Below, piece after piece: positions 11,267 to 26,200 of a stretch of 64,000 nt of DNA. The position numbers and the translations under genes are program-made. Origin of the DNA: Asterias amurensis (lineage: Eukaryota > Echinodermata > Asteroidea > Forcipulatida > Asteriidae); contig NC_092648.1 in assembly GCF_032118995.1 (NCBI RefSeq), positions 15,280,450-15,344,449 on the forward strand, given 5' to 3'. The notes below the pieces were generated by a model. That model searched no databases. It worked only from the letters and a program-made list of their open reading frames with translations, and was not told the origin of the DNA. Each line of letters begins with the position of its first letter. Position 1 is the first letter of the stretch.

Positions 11267-14200
11267 ATGGCATTGCATACAAAAAAGACAAAAATTGGCA
11301 GAGAATATTCCAGTAATTCATCCTTTCACCGATTGCTGGCATTATTAGCTGTGTCTGCAGTTTCTTTAATGACAAGATTCTACAAACTGAACGAACCTGA
11401 ACATGTTTGGTAAGTTAAAAAGTCTCTCATTGTCTCCCCCTCTCAACTCAACATCAGTGTGTGTAGTACAGTCGTTTGACCAGTTCTGGATCACTTTTTG
11501 AATTCACATTGTTTTTTGTTGCAATCTCTTTGATATCTTAAACAATATTGTTTTATTAGTTTACCTAAAAATGACATAAAACTCACCAGACAAAAAAATA
11601 TAAATTCTTTTGAAGAGGCTTTGAGTAAAGTATCGTCACCAGTTTGACCAGTTCAGGAGCAGTTGAATCTATTCTGAATCAGTAGAGTGCCCTTTATTGC
11701 AAACCCATACTATACTCCCATTCATAAAACTGTCTCTCAAGGACACGAAACTTCAGAGGTGTGTTGGCATGGACTTAGACTTCCTTTCTTTAGTGAATGT
11801 CATGCAAGTTTCTTCAATAGCAGCCCCAGTCAGCTGGGTCCCAGTCAACTCTGTCCCAAGTCAACTTGGTCCCAAGTCAACTCGGTCCCAAGTCAACTCA
11901 GTCCCAAGTCAACTCGGTCCCAAGTCAACTCGGTCCCAAGTCAACTCGGTCCCAAGTCAACTCGGTCCCAAGTCAACTCGGTCCCAAGTCAACTTGGTCC
12001 CAAGACAGGGAAGCTTTGCACGGGCCTGGGCGCGGGGAACCCCAACCCAAGTTATTTGAACAGTATTATATTTATTTTTTATTTTCGACCAAACATTAAT
12101 TTCCTTAATAGTTTTAGTTTTTTAATTACTAGATTTTTGAAATTATTTTTTATTCAAAGTTGGTTTGAAAGATTTATTCATAATTTAACCAAACATTAAT
12201 TTCCTTTCTTTATTTTTATATAATTATGTCATTCGTACTGTTTTTATATTACTTAATTTTAATTTGAGTTCTTCAACGTACTTTTAAAGCCGGCAGGGTC
12301 AGTGGCCGTGTGATAAAGGCCTTTATGGCATGGCAAAGACCCTGCAAGATTTTAAACGGACGCTGAAGAACAAGAACTCTTTTATATCCATTCATAAGTG
12401 CCCTTTTGTTAAAAAAACATAAACAAATACAGTTATAGACACTTTAACAATTGAAAATTCAAGGTTTGAATTTTTTTTCCCAAATCTTTGTGAAGAATCT
12501 GTTCAAGGCGCGTGGGTTGTGTGTACGTGCGCGCGCTTAGATTACGCGCTGATAGCTATGATTTGCACATTCCTCGTGATAATCCTGTGCGCCCGACATG
12601 CGGAAGTTAGCTCAGTGGGCATAAACAAAAAGTTTAACATGTGTTTTGCGCTATATAAGAATCGTTAATTATTATTTAACATGTAGAGACCTCAGCAGTG
12701 GCACACATTAAACATTTCAAAGCACACATTTTATTTTCACATTATCTTTTTTGACAGTTGGGATGAGACACACTTTGGTAAAATGGCAAGTTACTACATC
12801 AACAGGTTGTTCTTCTTTGATGTCCATCCACCACTTGGAAAGGTAATGATTTCTCCTGAAAACTTATAAAAAGAATAAAAGTCTTATTAAAGCCATTGGA
12901 CCCTTTCGGTACAGATAAAAAAAAAAAAATTCACAGATTTACAAATAATTTACAGGGTTTACAAAAGGTAATGGTGAAAGACTTCTCTTGAAATATTAGT
13001 CCATGAAATGCTTTACTTTTTGAGAAAACGGTAAAACAATATAAATTCTCGTTAACGAGAATTACGGATTTGCTATAAACACATGTCATCACGGCGAAAC
13101 GCGCGAAAACAGGAGTGGGTTTTCCCGTTATTTTCTCCCGACTCCGATGTCCGATTAAGCCTAAATTTCCACAGGATTGTTATTTTATATATAAGTTGTG
13201 ATACACGAAGTGTGGGACTTGGACAATACTGTTTACCGAAAGTGTATAATGGCTTTAAAATATTGCTTAGTAAAAACAGTCTGAGTTTACCAAGTAAGGT
13301 GTTGTGCTAATAACTATTTTGAGTAATTACCAATAGTGTCCACTGCCTTTAAATACATGTAGCGCACATTTTAAGCTGTTTTTGATGTACCAACACACAG
13401 TCTGAATTGAGGCCGTTTTAGTTGGCACAGGACACTGCAACGGTTTACTTTTACTCACCTTTTCCACCTTTGTGTCATTTTGTTGCATCCTTCTAGATGC
13501 TGATTGGTCTGTCTGGCGCCTTGTCTGGATACGATGGCAGGTTTTCATTTGAGAACCCAGGACAAGAATACAATGATACGAACTACATGGGAATGAGAGC
13601 TGTAAGTAAACAACCTTCAGACAATTATTCAGACAAAATAATCTCCCATCTTTATAACAAATCAGCTTTTGGACAGAAAATTACACAACTTTTTTTCAAG
13701 GTTTTTACAAAAGTATGACCCTACATTGAAATCAGAGTCATTGCATGACGTGCGCAGCAAGACAGCCAAATGTTTGCTTACCTTTTTTTCCTTTAGAACA
13801 CAGTAAAACTAGCCTCTTCCTGAGCAAACTGTGGAGGAGGCACGGTTAAAAATTGTCCATACTGAAAAGGTTGTGTTTAATATTTCATGGTGTGATCCTA
13901 TTCTTCTATTTTCAGTTTTGTGCCGTACTAGGTTCAGCAGTGGCTCCTCTTTCCTTCCTTACAGTGTTGGAATTAACTCAGTCCATCCAAGCTGGAATCA
14001 TGGCAGCGTCTTTGATTATATTTGGTGAGTGAACGAAAACACACACCCAGTCATGACATGGGCTCACTGTTATTCTATAATTTATGTCCGCACAGTTTTG
14101 TGTACAGTGTTTTCATTAGGTGTAAAGAACAAAGCAATATCCGCAGAGTGACTGCAACACAGTGCTATGTGTCTTTTATTAAAATATTTTCTACCTCGTG

Positions 14201-17200
14201 GAGACCGAGAACAAAACACAATAGGGAAAACAAAAGATCTCCATATAGGGAATTCTTAAGACTGGGGTGTGTCACAAGGACTATTGTGTACAAAGTTTGT
14301 TACATGTACAGTACAGTAACTACAGGGAAAGAACAAAGGAAAGAACCAAAGATGTGCCCGCGGGGATGTACAAAATATAATGGGTGTGGGTTTGTATGGC
14401 GTACCCTCCTAGAACATTTTTCAATAGGGACAATAAGTCCTCACTAGTCGGTTCTTTGTTTTCATGGGTCCTCACTAGTCATTTGTGTACTTGTTTTAAT
14501 ACAGAAAGTACAATAGGTGTCCTTCAATGAATTGGTCAAACACGACTGTGTGGGTTTAAAGGTGTGATCCAGGTTTTGCCAGAGTGAGGACATCCTTGCT
14601 TCAATTCCCTGTACAAAACCAATGATTACATGGTTGATGGAACACAGTGGTTTCTTCGGTTTACACCATTTACAAACATGCGTAGGTGTGTTGGGGTGAG
14701 GTTTGTTGGGGTGGGGTGTGGGAGGGGAACCTTTAGGAGTCGCCTGAACTTTGAAAGGTTCCTTAGTCAAAATTTAACACTGCTGTAATCTTCATTGACA
14801 GATACTGGTTGCCTGACATTGTCCCAGTACATCCTTCTGGATCCCATCTTACTGTTCTTCATTATGACGTCTACCTACTGCTTGGTGATGTTTCTTCATT
14901 CCCAGTCTTCCAAACCTTTCAAGCTAGCCTGGTGGCTCTGGATGGCAGCTACAGGCATCTCATTGGCGTGTGCATTCAGGTAACAGTACCTTCCAATGTG
15001 TTACATGTGTTACTTAATAATACGCACTTTCTTTACTCCCGATGGGGCATCTCAAAGCACGGAACACTTAGGTGAACCCCCTTCTCTTTTTGATAAGGGC
15101 ACTTGGTTCTGTGCATTACACAACCTACGGCTTTACGTCACGTCCGAAGGGCGCAGCAATAATTTGTCTTGCTTAAAGGCAGTGGACACTTTGGGTAATT
15201 ACTCTAAAAAATTATTAGCATAAAACCTTACTTGGTAACAATTAATGGGGAGAGGTTGATAGTGTAAAACATTGTGAGAAACGGCTTCCTCTAAAGTGAC
15301 GTAGTTTGCGAGAAAGAAGTAATTTTCCAGGAATTTGATTTTGATACCTCAGATTTAGAATTTGATGTCTCAAAATCAGGCATCTGAAAGCACACAACTT
15401 CGTGTGACAAGGATGTTTTTTCTTTCATTATTTCAACTTCGACGACCAATTGAGCTCAAATTTTCACAGGTTTGTTATTTTATGCATATGTTGAGAGACA
15501 CAGTAAGAAGACTGGTCTTTGACAATTGCCAATAGTGTCCAGTGTCTTTAAGGACACAAGTGTTCTAACCATGACTCAAGCCATCAATTCAATTGGCTGC
15601 ATTTAGAAGAATCAAATCAAAATTTGTTTATTTATTTGTTGTTGTTTTTATCCAAACAGTGTTAAATTTGTTGGTCTATTTGTGATTCTCCTTGCTGGAT
15701 TGATGACTATGAAGGACCTGTGGAGGTTACTTGGAGATCTTTCCCTCTCAAAGGTGGGAACATTTTTATAGAAAATCACATTTGTATTTTAATACATTTG
15801 ATTTCTCACGCAGTTTTATTGTAATGATAAACCTTCTCAATTGCCCCTAACTTTTTTAAATGACTAGCAATTAGGACCAGTTTGCTGAATGTTTTTACTA
15901 GTCTGGACCGGTCCATGTTTCAAATTAATGCTTTTTAATCAGCAATCATGAGTTCTGAATGTGCCCAACGGTTGCCATACCATTTACCTCCAACAATTGT
16001 ATGGTGGTTGTTGTTTGAAGAGTAGAAACATAGCATATTTGCACCACTGTAAAGACTTACATTGAATCAGGATTTCTCTGTGTTGTTTCTTCATTCTCCC
16101 GCAGACAACTCTCTTTTACCATCTCCTCTCCAGAGCTTCCTGCCTGATCTTTCTCCCAATGCTGATCTACCTTATTGGTTTTGCAGTGCATTTAAAGGTG
16201 CTTAACCAAAGGTAAAACACAGTTTGCCTCTTAACAGTTAAAATGATCAAGTCAATGAGCTGCTATAGACTCATTGCATATGACGTCACACTCTCAAAAA
16301 GGAGGCAGGTCATTGGACAACAATAGCTGTTCTCTATGTGACAAACAGGCTCGCGACCGTAGCGTATATGTTGCGTTTTGCGTTATGCAAGGGGGAGCTA
16401 TTGACTTCTTACACAATACAGAACACGCCTCACAACAATGCGCGTAATTTGGGGTGTCAACTCTCTTTTGTGCATGTTTGTATGTTTGAAAATTGTAATA
16501 ATTATACAGACATACAAGATTTCATTATTTTTGGGTTGAACAACAAATAATACTGAAAGATCTCTTAAGGGTAAAACAGCAGTCTGTAACTGTTTATCCC
16601 TTGACTTTGATGAAGATAATGTGTTTTTTGTGTGATTTGTTTTTATAACTTCAACTCAAGTCTAAGTTGGACACAGCTCTGTGGTATAATTTGCTATTTG
16701 AATCTTTTGTAATGTGTTTGCGTCATTTCTTGTTTCCTACCAGTGGGAATGGAGACGCACATTTCAGTTCCTACTTCCAATCCAGTCTTCTTGGCAACAG
16801 TCTCTACAATGCATCAATGCCCAAAGGTAAGGGATTTTTTGAACCATAAGAACGTTCTCATTAGTTCTGATAAGTACTCCTATGGGTGCTCATGAACCAT
16901 TCCTTTGGTCTTCTGGAATGTTCCGTTGCCTGTGCACTTTGCAAAGTAGCCATGCAAGACTAACACTGCATTTAAAACTCTCAATTGTAATGCACAGTTT
17001 TTTTGTAGCTTTCTAGTAGAGCTTTGTTACATGATAACAGATATGTAAGTCAGAACACGAAACAGAAGAGGGAGCGAACACGGATTTTCATTTTTGCGGC
17101 TAGATTTTGCATTTGGCTCCATTATAACCTTTGTATCAGTTAAATGTTCCATGGGAAAAATAAAACAGAAACAAAATCAATACATGAAACTGAAAAAGGG

Positions 17201-20200
17201 CTAACTAAAGCATTACTTGATTTTCATTTTTGGGTCTAGATATTGCATACGGCTCCATTATAACCTTGAGGAATCACCGTGTAGGAGGTGGACTTCTTCA
17301 CTCCCATCCTCATCTCTATCCAGAAGAGTTAGGACCCAAACAACAACAGGTATGCATGAATATGTATGTATGCTGTGATTGGTCAATATGCAATTGGTTG
17401 GAGCTCAGTCTTTTGACGTCCAAAATGGTGGAAATAGAAGACTTGCATTTCTTGGAGGTGCATTTGGCATCTGCAAGGGGTCAAATTTTTTTGTAAAAAA
17501 AAAATTCAGCCTATTTTATATGAAAAGAACTGTGGTTTCAACTCGACGTTTCGATCAGTGTGCTCTTTTTTTCTCCAGAATACGATCAGAGCAGACTGAT
17601 CCAAACGTCATTTCAGAACCACCCCAACTCATTAGAGATAGTCATTAAATGGTGTTTCTGCAAACCTTTCCATATCATAATCCACCATGCAAAGTTTCAA
17701 ATCCTACTCGGCCTTATATTATTGTTTAATAGATTTTAATCACAATCAAGATCAGTGTGAACAATCTTCAATAAACCTTTGACATTCATAATTTTTTTGT
17801 TTGATTTCGTTTGATGTTACCGCGTCTGTCGTTTTCTTTTCAATAGATCACAACTTATTCCCACAAAGATGAGAATAACCAGTGGCTTGTTAAGAGATCT
17901 GATGTTGAGCTCAATCCAGCCCGACCAGTACAGTTTGTCACCCATGGGGATTTTGTACGCTTAGAACACATCAGGTAAAGTCACCCTCTTTCAGTTTGAT
18001 AACAATACCATCTCAAGTAGTGCAGCCCCCGATTTCACGAAACTCATCGCAAGTAGCGACGCATCGTAGGGTTTGTGATGCGTCGCAGACCTATAAGACA
18101 CGTCGCGGCTGCGACGAGTTCCGCAACTTACGACATGTAACCGGTCGCAACTTGGACTTGTGACGCGTCGCAGCCCTTCGTGAAATCGGGGGCTGGTCAG
18201 AGACAACTTTAATCAAATAGCTCCTGTTCACCAAACTTTGTTTTGCCAAGAACGAGGCCCATCATTTTGCTGATAAGAGCCTTCTCAGTCTATGGGTTCA
18301 AATTCTGAAATAAATTTCCAAATCACACCAGGGACACAACATTTTCATACTAGCATATTCACATTAAGGACGCCATTTTAGTATTGGCGCATAATGCTTT
18401 TGTTTAATTAATGGACTTGACAAACATGCATAGCCACTGAAATGAATATTCTAAAGGCCTCTTAAGTTTTGTATCAGAAGCGGGCAATTTTAAAATGGCT
18501 GCCAAAGTTAAGGCCACCACAGGCCAATTCGGAGTTCTCTAAAATCTCATTCTTCAGTATCAAGTACATGTGTGCCAAGTTTCATGCTTTTACAAAAAAG
18601 TGCATGATTCTGTCATGTTATAGCAGTTATCCGCTGGACTACAAGAATGGTTACCAAATATATAGCCTTTAAAGACACTGGACACACTTTTGGTAATTGT
18701 CAAAGACCAGTCTTCTCACTTGGTGTATCTCAGCATATGCACAAAACAACAAAGCTGTGAGAATTTGACCTCAATCGGTCATAAAAGTTGCAAGATAATA
18801 CTGGAACAAAAAACACCCGTGTCACACAAAGTTGAGCGATTTTAGACGCTTGCATTCAGGACCTCAAAATCTAATTCTGAGGTCTCACAATCAAATTCAA
18901 ATATTTTAGTGGAAAAATACTTCTTTCTCAAAGACTACGTTACTTCAGAGGGAGCTGTCTCTGAAAACATTTTTATGCTATCAACAGCTCTTTATTTCTT
19001 GTTACCAAGGAAGATTTTATGCTAACAATTTATTTGAGTAATTACCAAAAGTGTCCAGTGCCTTTAGACACTGCTGATTGTATAGACGATGTGACCTGTG
19101 ACATCACATGTTTGCAAAAGAGCCACAGAGCCTGGACTTCTTGCAGGCAAGATTTGAGTACAACCTAATGGAAGAAACATAAAATCGTATATATTTTGTG
19201 GGGATTGCACTGTCTAATTCTTATCAACTTTTGATATGATGAAAGGGGGCACATCTCAAAACTTGTTCAGCTTTTACTTTCATAATTCTTGGATTTATTT
19301 GGAAATTATGACACAAAAAGTCAACTTTCCCATATGACCTGTGCAGTATTGTGCATGCCAGAATACTCAAAGATTCTACAAGGTAACACTTTTTTGTAAA
19401 AAAAGTTCATATGGTCTATTGTATCATTTCCATTCTCAAAACAGGACAGTTCTTTTCAGAACTGAGAAGTCTCCGGAACCTCCGATTATCTACTCCACGG
19501 CAGTAGAATAAAGCAAGACAGTTCCATAAGAACAACTCTACCTTGCAAGTAGATACACACATGGTGTTACCGCAAACCAAATATACATTTCCATTCTCAT
19601 TGTAGGACTGGTAGGAATCTACACAGCCATGCTGAACCGGCTCCTATATCCAGGGATCATTACCAGGTGTCTGCCTATGGCATTGTGAGTTCAGTGAAAT
19701 TATAATCATCTTTCCCTAATGCTGACTTTGCTTTTTCCCAGGACTGCCCCTATACCCCTCTCCTAACTTTATGTTTTAGATTTTTTTATCAGTCCGTTTA
19801 TATTTATAATTTTTTTGTGTGTAACAGCTTCATGACATTTGGCCTGGTTCTTAAAAAAAAAAGAGCATTACCTGGATAACAGAATAAAGCTTAAACAGCA
19901 GTACAAACTCACTGTATGACCAGTCAACACTTTTTTAAAACTCACAATAACTTTAAAAAGTGGAGTGTCATGGCCGAGCGGTCAAGGTCAGTAGACTCAA
20001 TTTCTGTAATTTACAGAATATGGGTCTGAATTCTGGCGTTTCAGTTGCGACATTTCTGTTCTTGAGCAAGGCTCTTTATCCTAACTGCTTCTCTCCACCC
20101 AGGAGTAAAAATGGGTAACGGAAACAGCTGGGGAGTAACATGCGATGGACTGGCATCCTGTCAAGTGGGAACAGACATATTTTCAGTCGTTTAATGCCAA

Positions 20201-23200
20201 TGGATATAAACACCCCCCTGGTGTGCCATATTGTTTGATGAGCCATATTGGCTCGGGACAGACTTTACTTTTTTACAAACCTCCCGTCTCTTCTTCTTCT
20301 CCTCATTGCTCAGAACGGCACAGGTGACATGAATGATATATGGAGGGTTGAGATGGTCAGACAGACAGTCGGATCAAGGGTTAGGACTGTCTTCTCTCAG
20401 ATCAAACTCATCCATTACAGGAGAGAATGTGTACTCTATACTTCTGGTGAACAACTCCCTAAATGGTGAGTGCCCCTGCTATAGACCTATATCGACCAGA
20501 CGCAAAATTCGGATATCCCAAAATTCCATCACCGGTTGCAAAAGTTGACCGATTACAAAAAGCCACCACTGATCCCTAAAGTTGACTGATTGCAAAAAGC
20601 CACCATTGATCCCTAAAGTTGACTGATTGCAAAAAGCCACTACCGATCACTAAAGTTGACTGATTGCAAAAAGCCACCACCGATCACTAAAGTTGACCGA
20701 CTGCAAAAAGCCTCATCACCGACCACTAAAATTGACCACTGATTGCAAAAAGCCATCACCGGTCGTGAATATGCATGATCGATCGCTAATACCATCACCG
20801 ATCATGTATATATGCATGGCCGATCGCTAAAATGGACCACCAATCGTTTTTTGTCACTGATTGCTAAAGTTGATCACTGATCGCATAGGACCACCACTGA
20901 TGACAAATTTGATCACCGGTTGCAAAAGACCATCACCGATGATTAAATGCCTCTTTGGCGTTCCATACGTCTATGCCCCTATTGATACATCTCAATACAT
21001 GATTACTGCTTTTTCTATTTCACCTTTTTCATTTCAAATCCCTTCCAATAAGCATGATCTCTCAGCTGTTCAGCTGATTTCCTCATTTTAGGTCTTTCTG
21101 CTGTGCCTTTGGAAGTTGAAAAATACAGTACAAAGCCTTGCTGTGAGTGGCACTTTTCTCTCCCCCCCCCCTCTTTTGTTTTGGTGTGGGCGGGGGTAAG
21201 CTACAACTCCATGCCTGTTGTGGCCCCTAAGCTTTTACCATTCACTTTAGTAGCAACTACATTGTGTACAGGATCTGTAGATTGAATTGAAATTAATTTT
21301 TCTTCTGTTGACTAGGGGATGGGAACAGCAAGAGGTAACCTGTAATCCCGATCCAAGAGATTCTAACGATCTATGGAATGTGGAAGATCATACTAACCCA
21401 AGATGTAAGTAATCTTCATAGAGATGTAACCTAGAAGAGACTGAGTACAATAGTGTCTGAGCAAGTACATTGGGGAAATTTCATGCATGCAGCCATTTTG
21501 GCCGAGCGAAGTATAGACTGCAAGTACATTGTTATCAAGTGCTTGTGCTTTTGGTGCTTTTTGAAACATCATTCAATTGTTATTTGATTTCTTTTTACGC
21601 ACTTTATGGTTAATGCTTTAGTTGTAAGGCCCTATAAAAGTTTAGGGCTATAAATTGTTTCAGATGAAATATATGATAAGGTAAACATTTTGTTGTTTTA
21701 ACATTCTTCATATGTTGTCGTGACCCTTGACCCCCGAAATAATGTTCAGCCAGGATTGTGACACCACTCTATTAGATTGCAGTACATGTACTTGTACTTT
21801 CCTAATTTGTGATGTTATGTGTACTTATTTTCACAGTGCCCAACATCAGTTTTGAGGTCCTCGCTCCATCTTTTTGGGAGAAATTTTTAGAGTCCCATGT
21901 GGTGATGCTTAAGGTGACTACAAATCTTTCTTTTTTTTCTCTCCAATACTTCTAAAAACCTTGTATGATATTTTCATCTATAATCTGTGTTGTGGGTTTT
22001 GGGGTTTTATAAATGTAGAAGAGTTTGCGGTAACACCATGTAATAACAATCTCTAAATGAGTTGGGGTGGTTCTGGAAAGAACCGTTGGGTTAACTCGAC
22101 GTTTCGATCAGTATGCTCTGATCGTCTTCTGGAGGGGTTTTATCTCCTGAGTGAAGAGGTAACTCAAACTTGAAAAGGAAGAATTTTTGTTTCAGTAGCC
22201 AACTTCCTTTTTTTGGGTGACATATTTTGAGTAAAACCCTTGTATACACCGCTTGCTCTACATCACTTACAGCTACTGTGTGCACAATGTCTGCCACTTT
22301 GCGAGTCAAGTTGCAAGTAGAGATATGGTAGAGGCCCCTTGCACTGATGCCACACACTGCTACTGGGGTCGATTTCACAAAGCAATAAAATCCATCGTAA
22401 GACAAAGTTGTCAGTATCACCATTGTGATTTGCATTGTGACATCACACGTTACGAGTCCACTGCGATTAGTTTGCAGTTACGATCAATCTTGGCTCTTTG
22501 TAAAATGGGCCAGAGTCACCCATGTTCTGTCATTTTGGTAAATCAAAATGCATGCAAAGATACGGTGCATGTTTAATTTCAGGCGCGTCGCATGAAGATA
22601 AACACTGCACAGTATACAGGGAATCTGACTTTCAAATTGACACAACAAAGATTTATCGTGGGTGTTGACATAAGGTGAACTGGGTCAATATTTTCATTTT
22701 GTGTTTCTGAAATTATTTATTCCCCCTGTATTCCTGTAGGGCAATAGTGAACTCAAGCCTAAGGTAGGGGAGGTGACGTCCCGACCTTGGCAGTGGCCAT
22801 TTAACTATAGGGTAAGTAGCCACAGTTAATTAATGTATGTTGGTATAATGGCAACCTCGTCCCTAGGAATGATCGATCTTGCCACTCTTTTTTTCCCCTG
22901 CATGCCTTGCTCACTCATAACTCTTAGATTTGGTTCATTAAAGTGTTCCAGAGTCTGGCACATTTTAATAAGCCTGTGGCCGATCTACTCTACACGCCTG
23001 TTAAGTTTGTTAGCTCTCAAAAAAAGCATCAAGTCAAAGAGCAACTGGTTGTTTCGCTTTCTTCTTTGATCTTGTGATATGTCTAATTCGGTTGACCATG
23101 TTAAAGAATGAATCATATGAAATGGAATCGTGTCAATATACTTGCATTTTTGACACACGCGTACCATGTTTCCTACAAGTGCTCAAAAGTTTCTATGAGG

Positions 23201-26200
23201 GTGTCTGCAAAGTAGTCACTTTTAAGATCCAATCAGCATTGTCTTTCAGGGCATCCCCACCATGGGTTAGCGCCGAGAGGTATCGATACGGTGGGCTGCC
23301 CATGGTAGCAAGGCTTGTATACTCACTCACTCTGTCGCCACAGGTGGGCTAAATAATGGTTATTTAACATACCCACAGTGGGCACTGTCTTACGAGTCAG
23401 TCTTTACCATTCCTTCCCCAGGGTCAGTGGTTCTCTGGGGGTCATAAATCCCCCCTGGGTATCTATCTACTTGGCAACCCAATTGTTTTCATTGGCAACC
23501 TGGCTTGCCTCGTGGTGTTTCTCCTTCTGTATGGACTCTGGTTGCTGAGTGAAAAGAAGGGATGTACAGTGACGCCAGCATTGCGAGGTAAGACTGAGAT
23601 GGGAATGGAATTGGTTGGGCAGGACACCAAGGCTAAGAGTAGGCCCATGTCATTGCTCTGCTAACCATATAAGAAATAAGCACTTTATGGTGATAGAAAA
23701 AATCTTTGCTAACCTTCAGCACATCTCAAAGATTAGCAAGTAATTTTTGTGCATATACTTCCCTTCTGCACATTGGCAGGAGATGCAAACCAAATAAAAC
23801 ATTTATATAATCCTTTTACAGTGAGATGCCAGAAGACTTTCAGTATATGCGAGTTCTTCTTCCTGGGATGGCTCCTCCACTATGCTCCATTTTACATCAT
23901 GGGGAGGGTCTTGTACTTCCATCACTACTTCCCTGCTGTTCTCTTCAACAGCATGCTCTCAGGTAAGCGACTCAAGGCCTCATGCATTTGAACACACACA
24001 AATTTGTGCAGCTAGGGTGTTTTTTCTTCCACTATTTTCTTGCTACTTCAATGACCGATGGAGCCCAATTCACAGATTCGTTAGTTTATGCATATGTTGG
24101 GATACACCAAGTGAGAATAGTGTTTGACAATTACCAAACGTGTTCAATGCCTTTGAGGATTACTCTACTGTGGGGCTCTCTATAAATCTTACCTCATTGT
24201 TGTTGTAATTTATAAAAAATAGATAGTTCCCACATGACGTAAATCGGCCATCTTTACGGGCAATTTGGAACACATAGCCATGTGTTTTGCGCGAGAAAGG
24301 CATGCAGCACGCGCAGAATTCACAAAACTCGTTGCCTGATTGGTTAGTAAACAGTGTGGTTGTGTTAATAAACTGAGCGCTTGATGCGCCTGCAAGCTTA
24401 AATGCAATTTGCCCGTAAAGATGGCGTCTATTGCAACTTATCTATATGTGTTATAATATTAATATGTAGTTCTTACAAAGATCTTCATAACACCGGGGGG
24501 GCATCTCAAAGCTTTCCTTTTTGTTTTTTGAAAGGCATGTGAAGCAATGTTTGAGATATAAGAATTGTATATTTACATAGCACTATGTCGCATTTTACAA
24601 TAGGCTGTGGCGCAATCTAAAACCCATCATACATGTACATGTACATATCAGAAAATGCGGGGGTGAACCCCTTCCCTTAATAAGGATAAGTGTACTGGGT
24701 TCACTTACGCTCAGTACACAATACATGGTACCTACGGCTTACCCTCAATTCGATTGGGCAAATCAATAATGTTTAAGTGCCTTGCCTAAGGATACAAGTT
24801 TCAAGAGCCCCCACTCTGTTGATGAGAGACAGCAGAGCTTGAGTACAGTGCGCTTGACTGCATGGTTAGACATGCAAGAACACCTTAGATTTAATTGTAG
24901 TTAAAACCTGTACTTCTGTTCATCTTTGCAGGAGTGGTGTTAGATTTTATCCTCCAGTCTGTTGGGGCTTACTTCCCATCAAAAACAAAACTCAGTGTCT
25001 ACAACAGCAGCATTGTTGTTGTGCTCTCTATTGTTATTCACAGGTGAGAAATTGAACACATTTTACCTATTGTTTAAAAGTTTATGCAGTACTGAGAAGA
25101 AGTTTAAATATTTGTTATGTGATTGTTTATATCAGTGAATTTAAAACATGTCTCAAAATTTGCATTTAACATACATTTTCCCTTTCTGTTTTGTATTGAT
25201 ATATTGATGCATTTTGTTCTTGAATTATGATATTGTTATTGATGTATGACATTTCTCTTAAAACTCACCTTTTCACTACTTTGTTTGTGATTTGGCTGTG
25301 TAATTTCTCCTTGTTTTATGTTGAATGTTATATTGATGCATTATTAAGACTGATGTATTTGACTTCATAGTATGATATTTCTCTAACAACTCACCTTTTC
25401 CAAGTTGTGTCTTTGCTTTGGCTGTTAAATTTCTTCTTCTGTTTTACACATATTGGTGCATTATTTGGCTGTCTATTCCGATGAGATATTTAACTTCATA
25501 GTATGATATTTCAAATCTGCAACTTAATTGCCTGGTATAGTCCTGGTATTGTCATTTAAGGTGATTTTATTTGGAGCTTGTAGAATCTAGTACACCTTTT
25601 ACTGTGTGTAATGCATCATTGTCTGCATTTGTTATTGCTGCAGAAATCATTCATTACAGATTGATGTACAGATTCATTTATTGTTGATATGCAATGATGT
25701 CATGTTTGAAATTACGCTCAGAAAAAGTATCCAATAAAAGTGCATGCATATTTTAATGTGATATTAGAGTGTATCATAAAAAAAAATTGCACTTGGAGAC
25801 GCTTTTTTAACACAATCTTTTTACACTATTAACTGCTGTTAATTGATTTTGTATGTATTTGTTATTATTTTTGTGCGTACAGAACCAAATTGATTAAAAA
25901 CAAATGCAATTATTTTTCAGGATATTTTTGTATGATGTTCATATTATATTTGAAGCATTACATGTATTTACCCTGTATGCTGGAAATTATAAAATATCTG
26001 AAGTCTTATGACATGTTTTAGGTGTTAACTGCAGTTTCATTATTTTTGAAAGTTGGTTTTGCAGGCTTTGTACCAAGTGCTTAAATTCAAGCAAAACAAG
26101 GATTTTTTTTAAACTAACTTAAAGCTTTTTAGAATAATGTTTATAATAGTTAAAGCTTTACTTATCTTATGTGCAGGAAATAATGAAATATCTGTAGCTT

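Noticed and set aside
11687-12199. Ser/Gln-rich open frames of up to 170 codons over the 16-bp repeat
   Set aside because: They are a minisatellite artefact inside POMT2 intron 1.
12605-12625. TTAGCTCAGTGGGCATAA as a tRNA A box
   Set aside because: No matching B box or cloverleaf follows within 100 bp.
19961-20050. Possible tRNA-Leu or tRNA-Ser gene (ATGGCCGAGCGGTCAAGG)
   Set aside because: The B box is damaged, the 3' acceptor half does not pair and the sequence continues into a SINE body shared with another copy.
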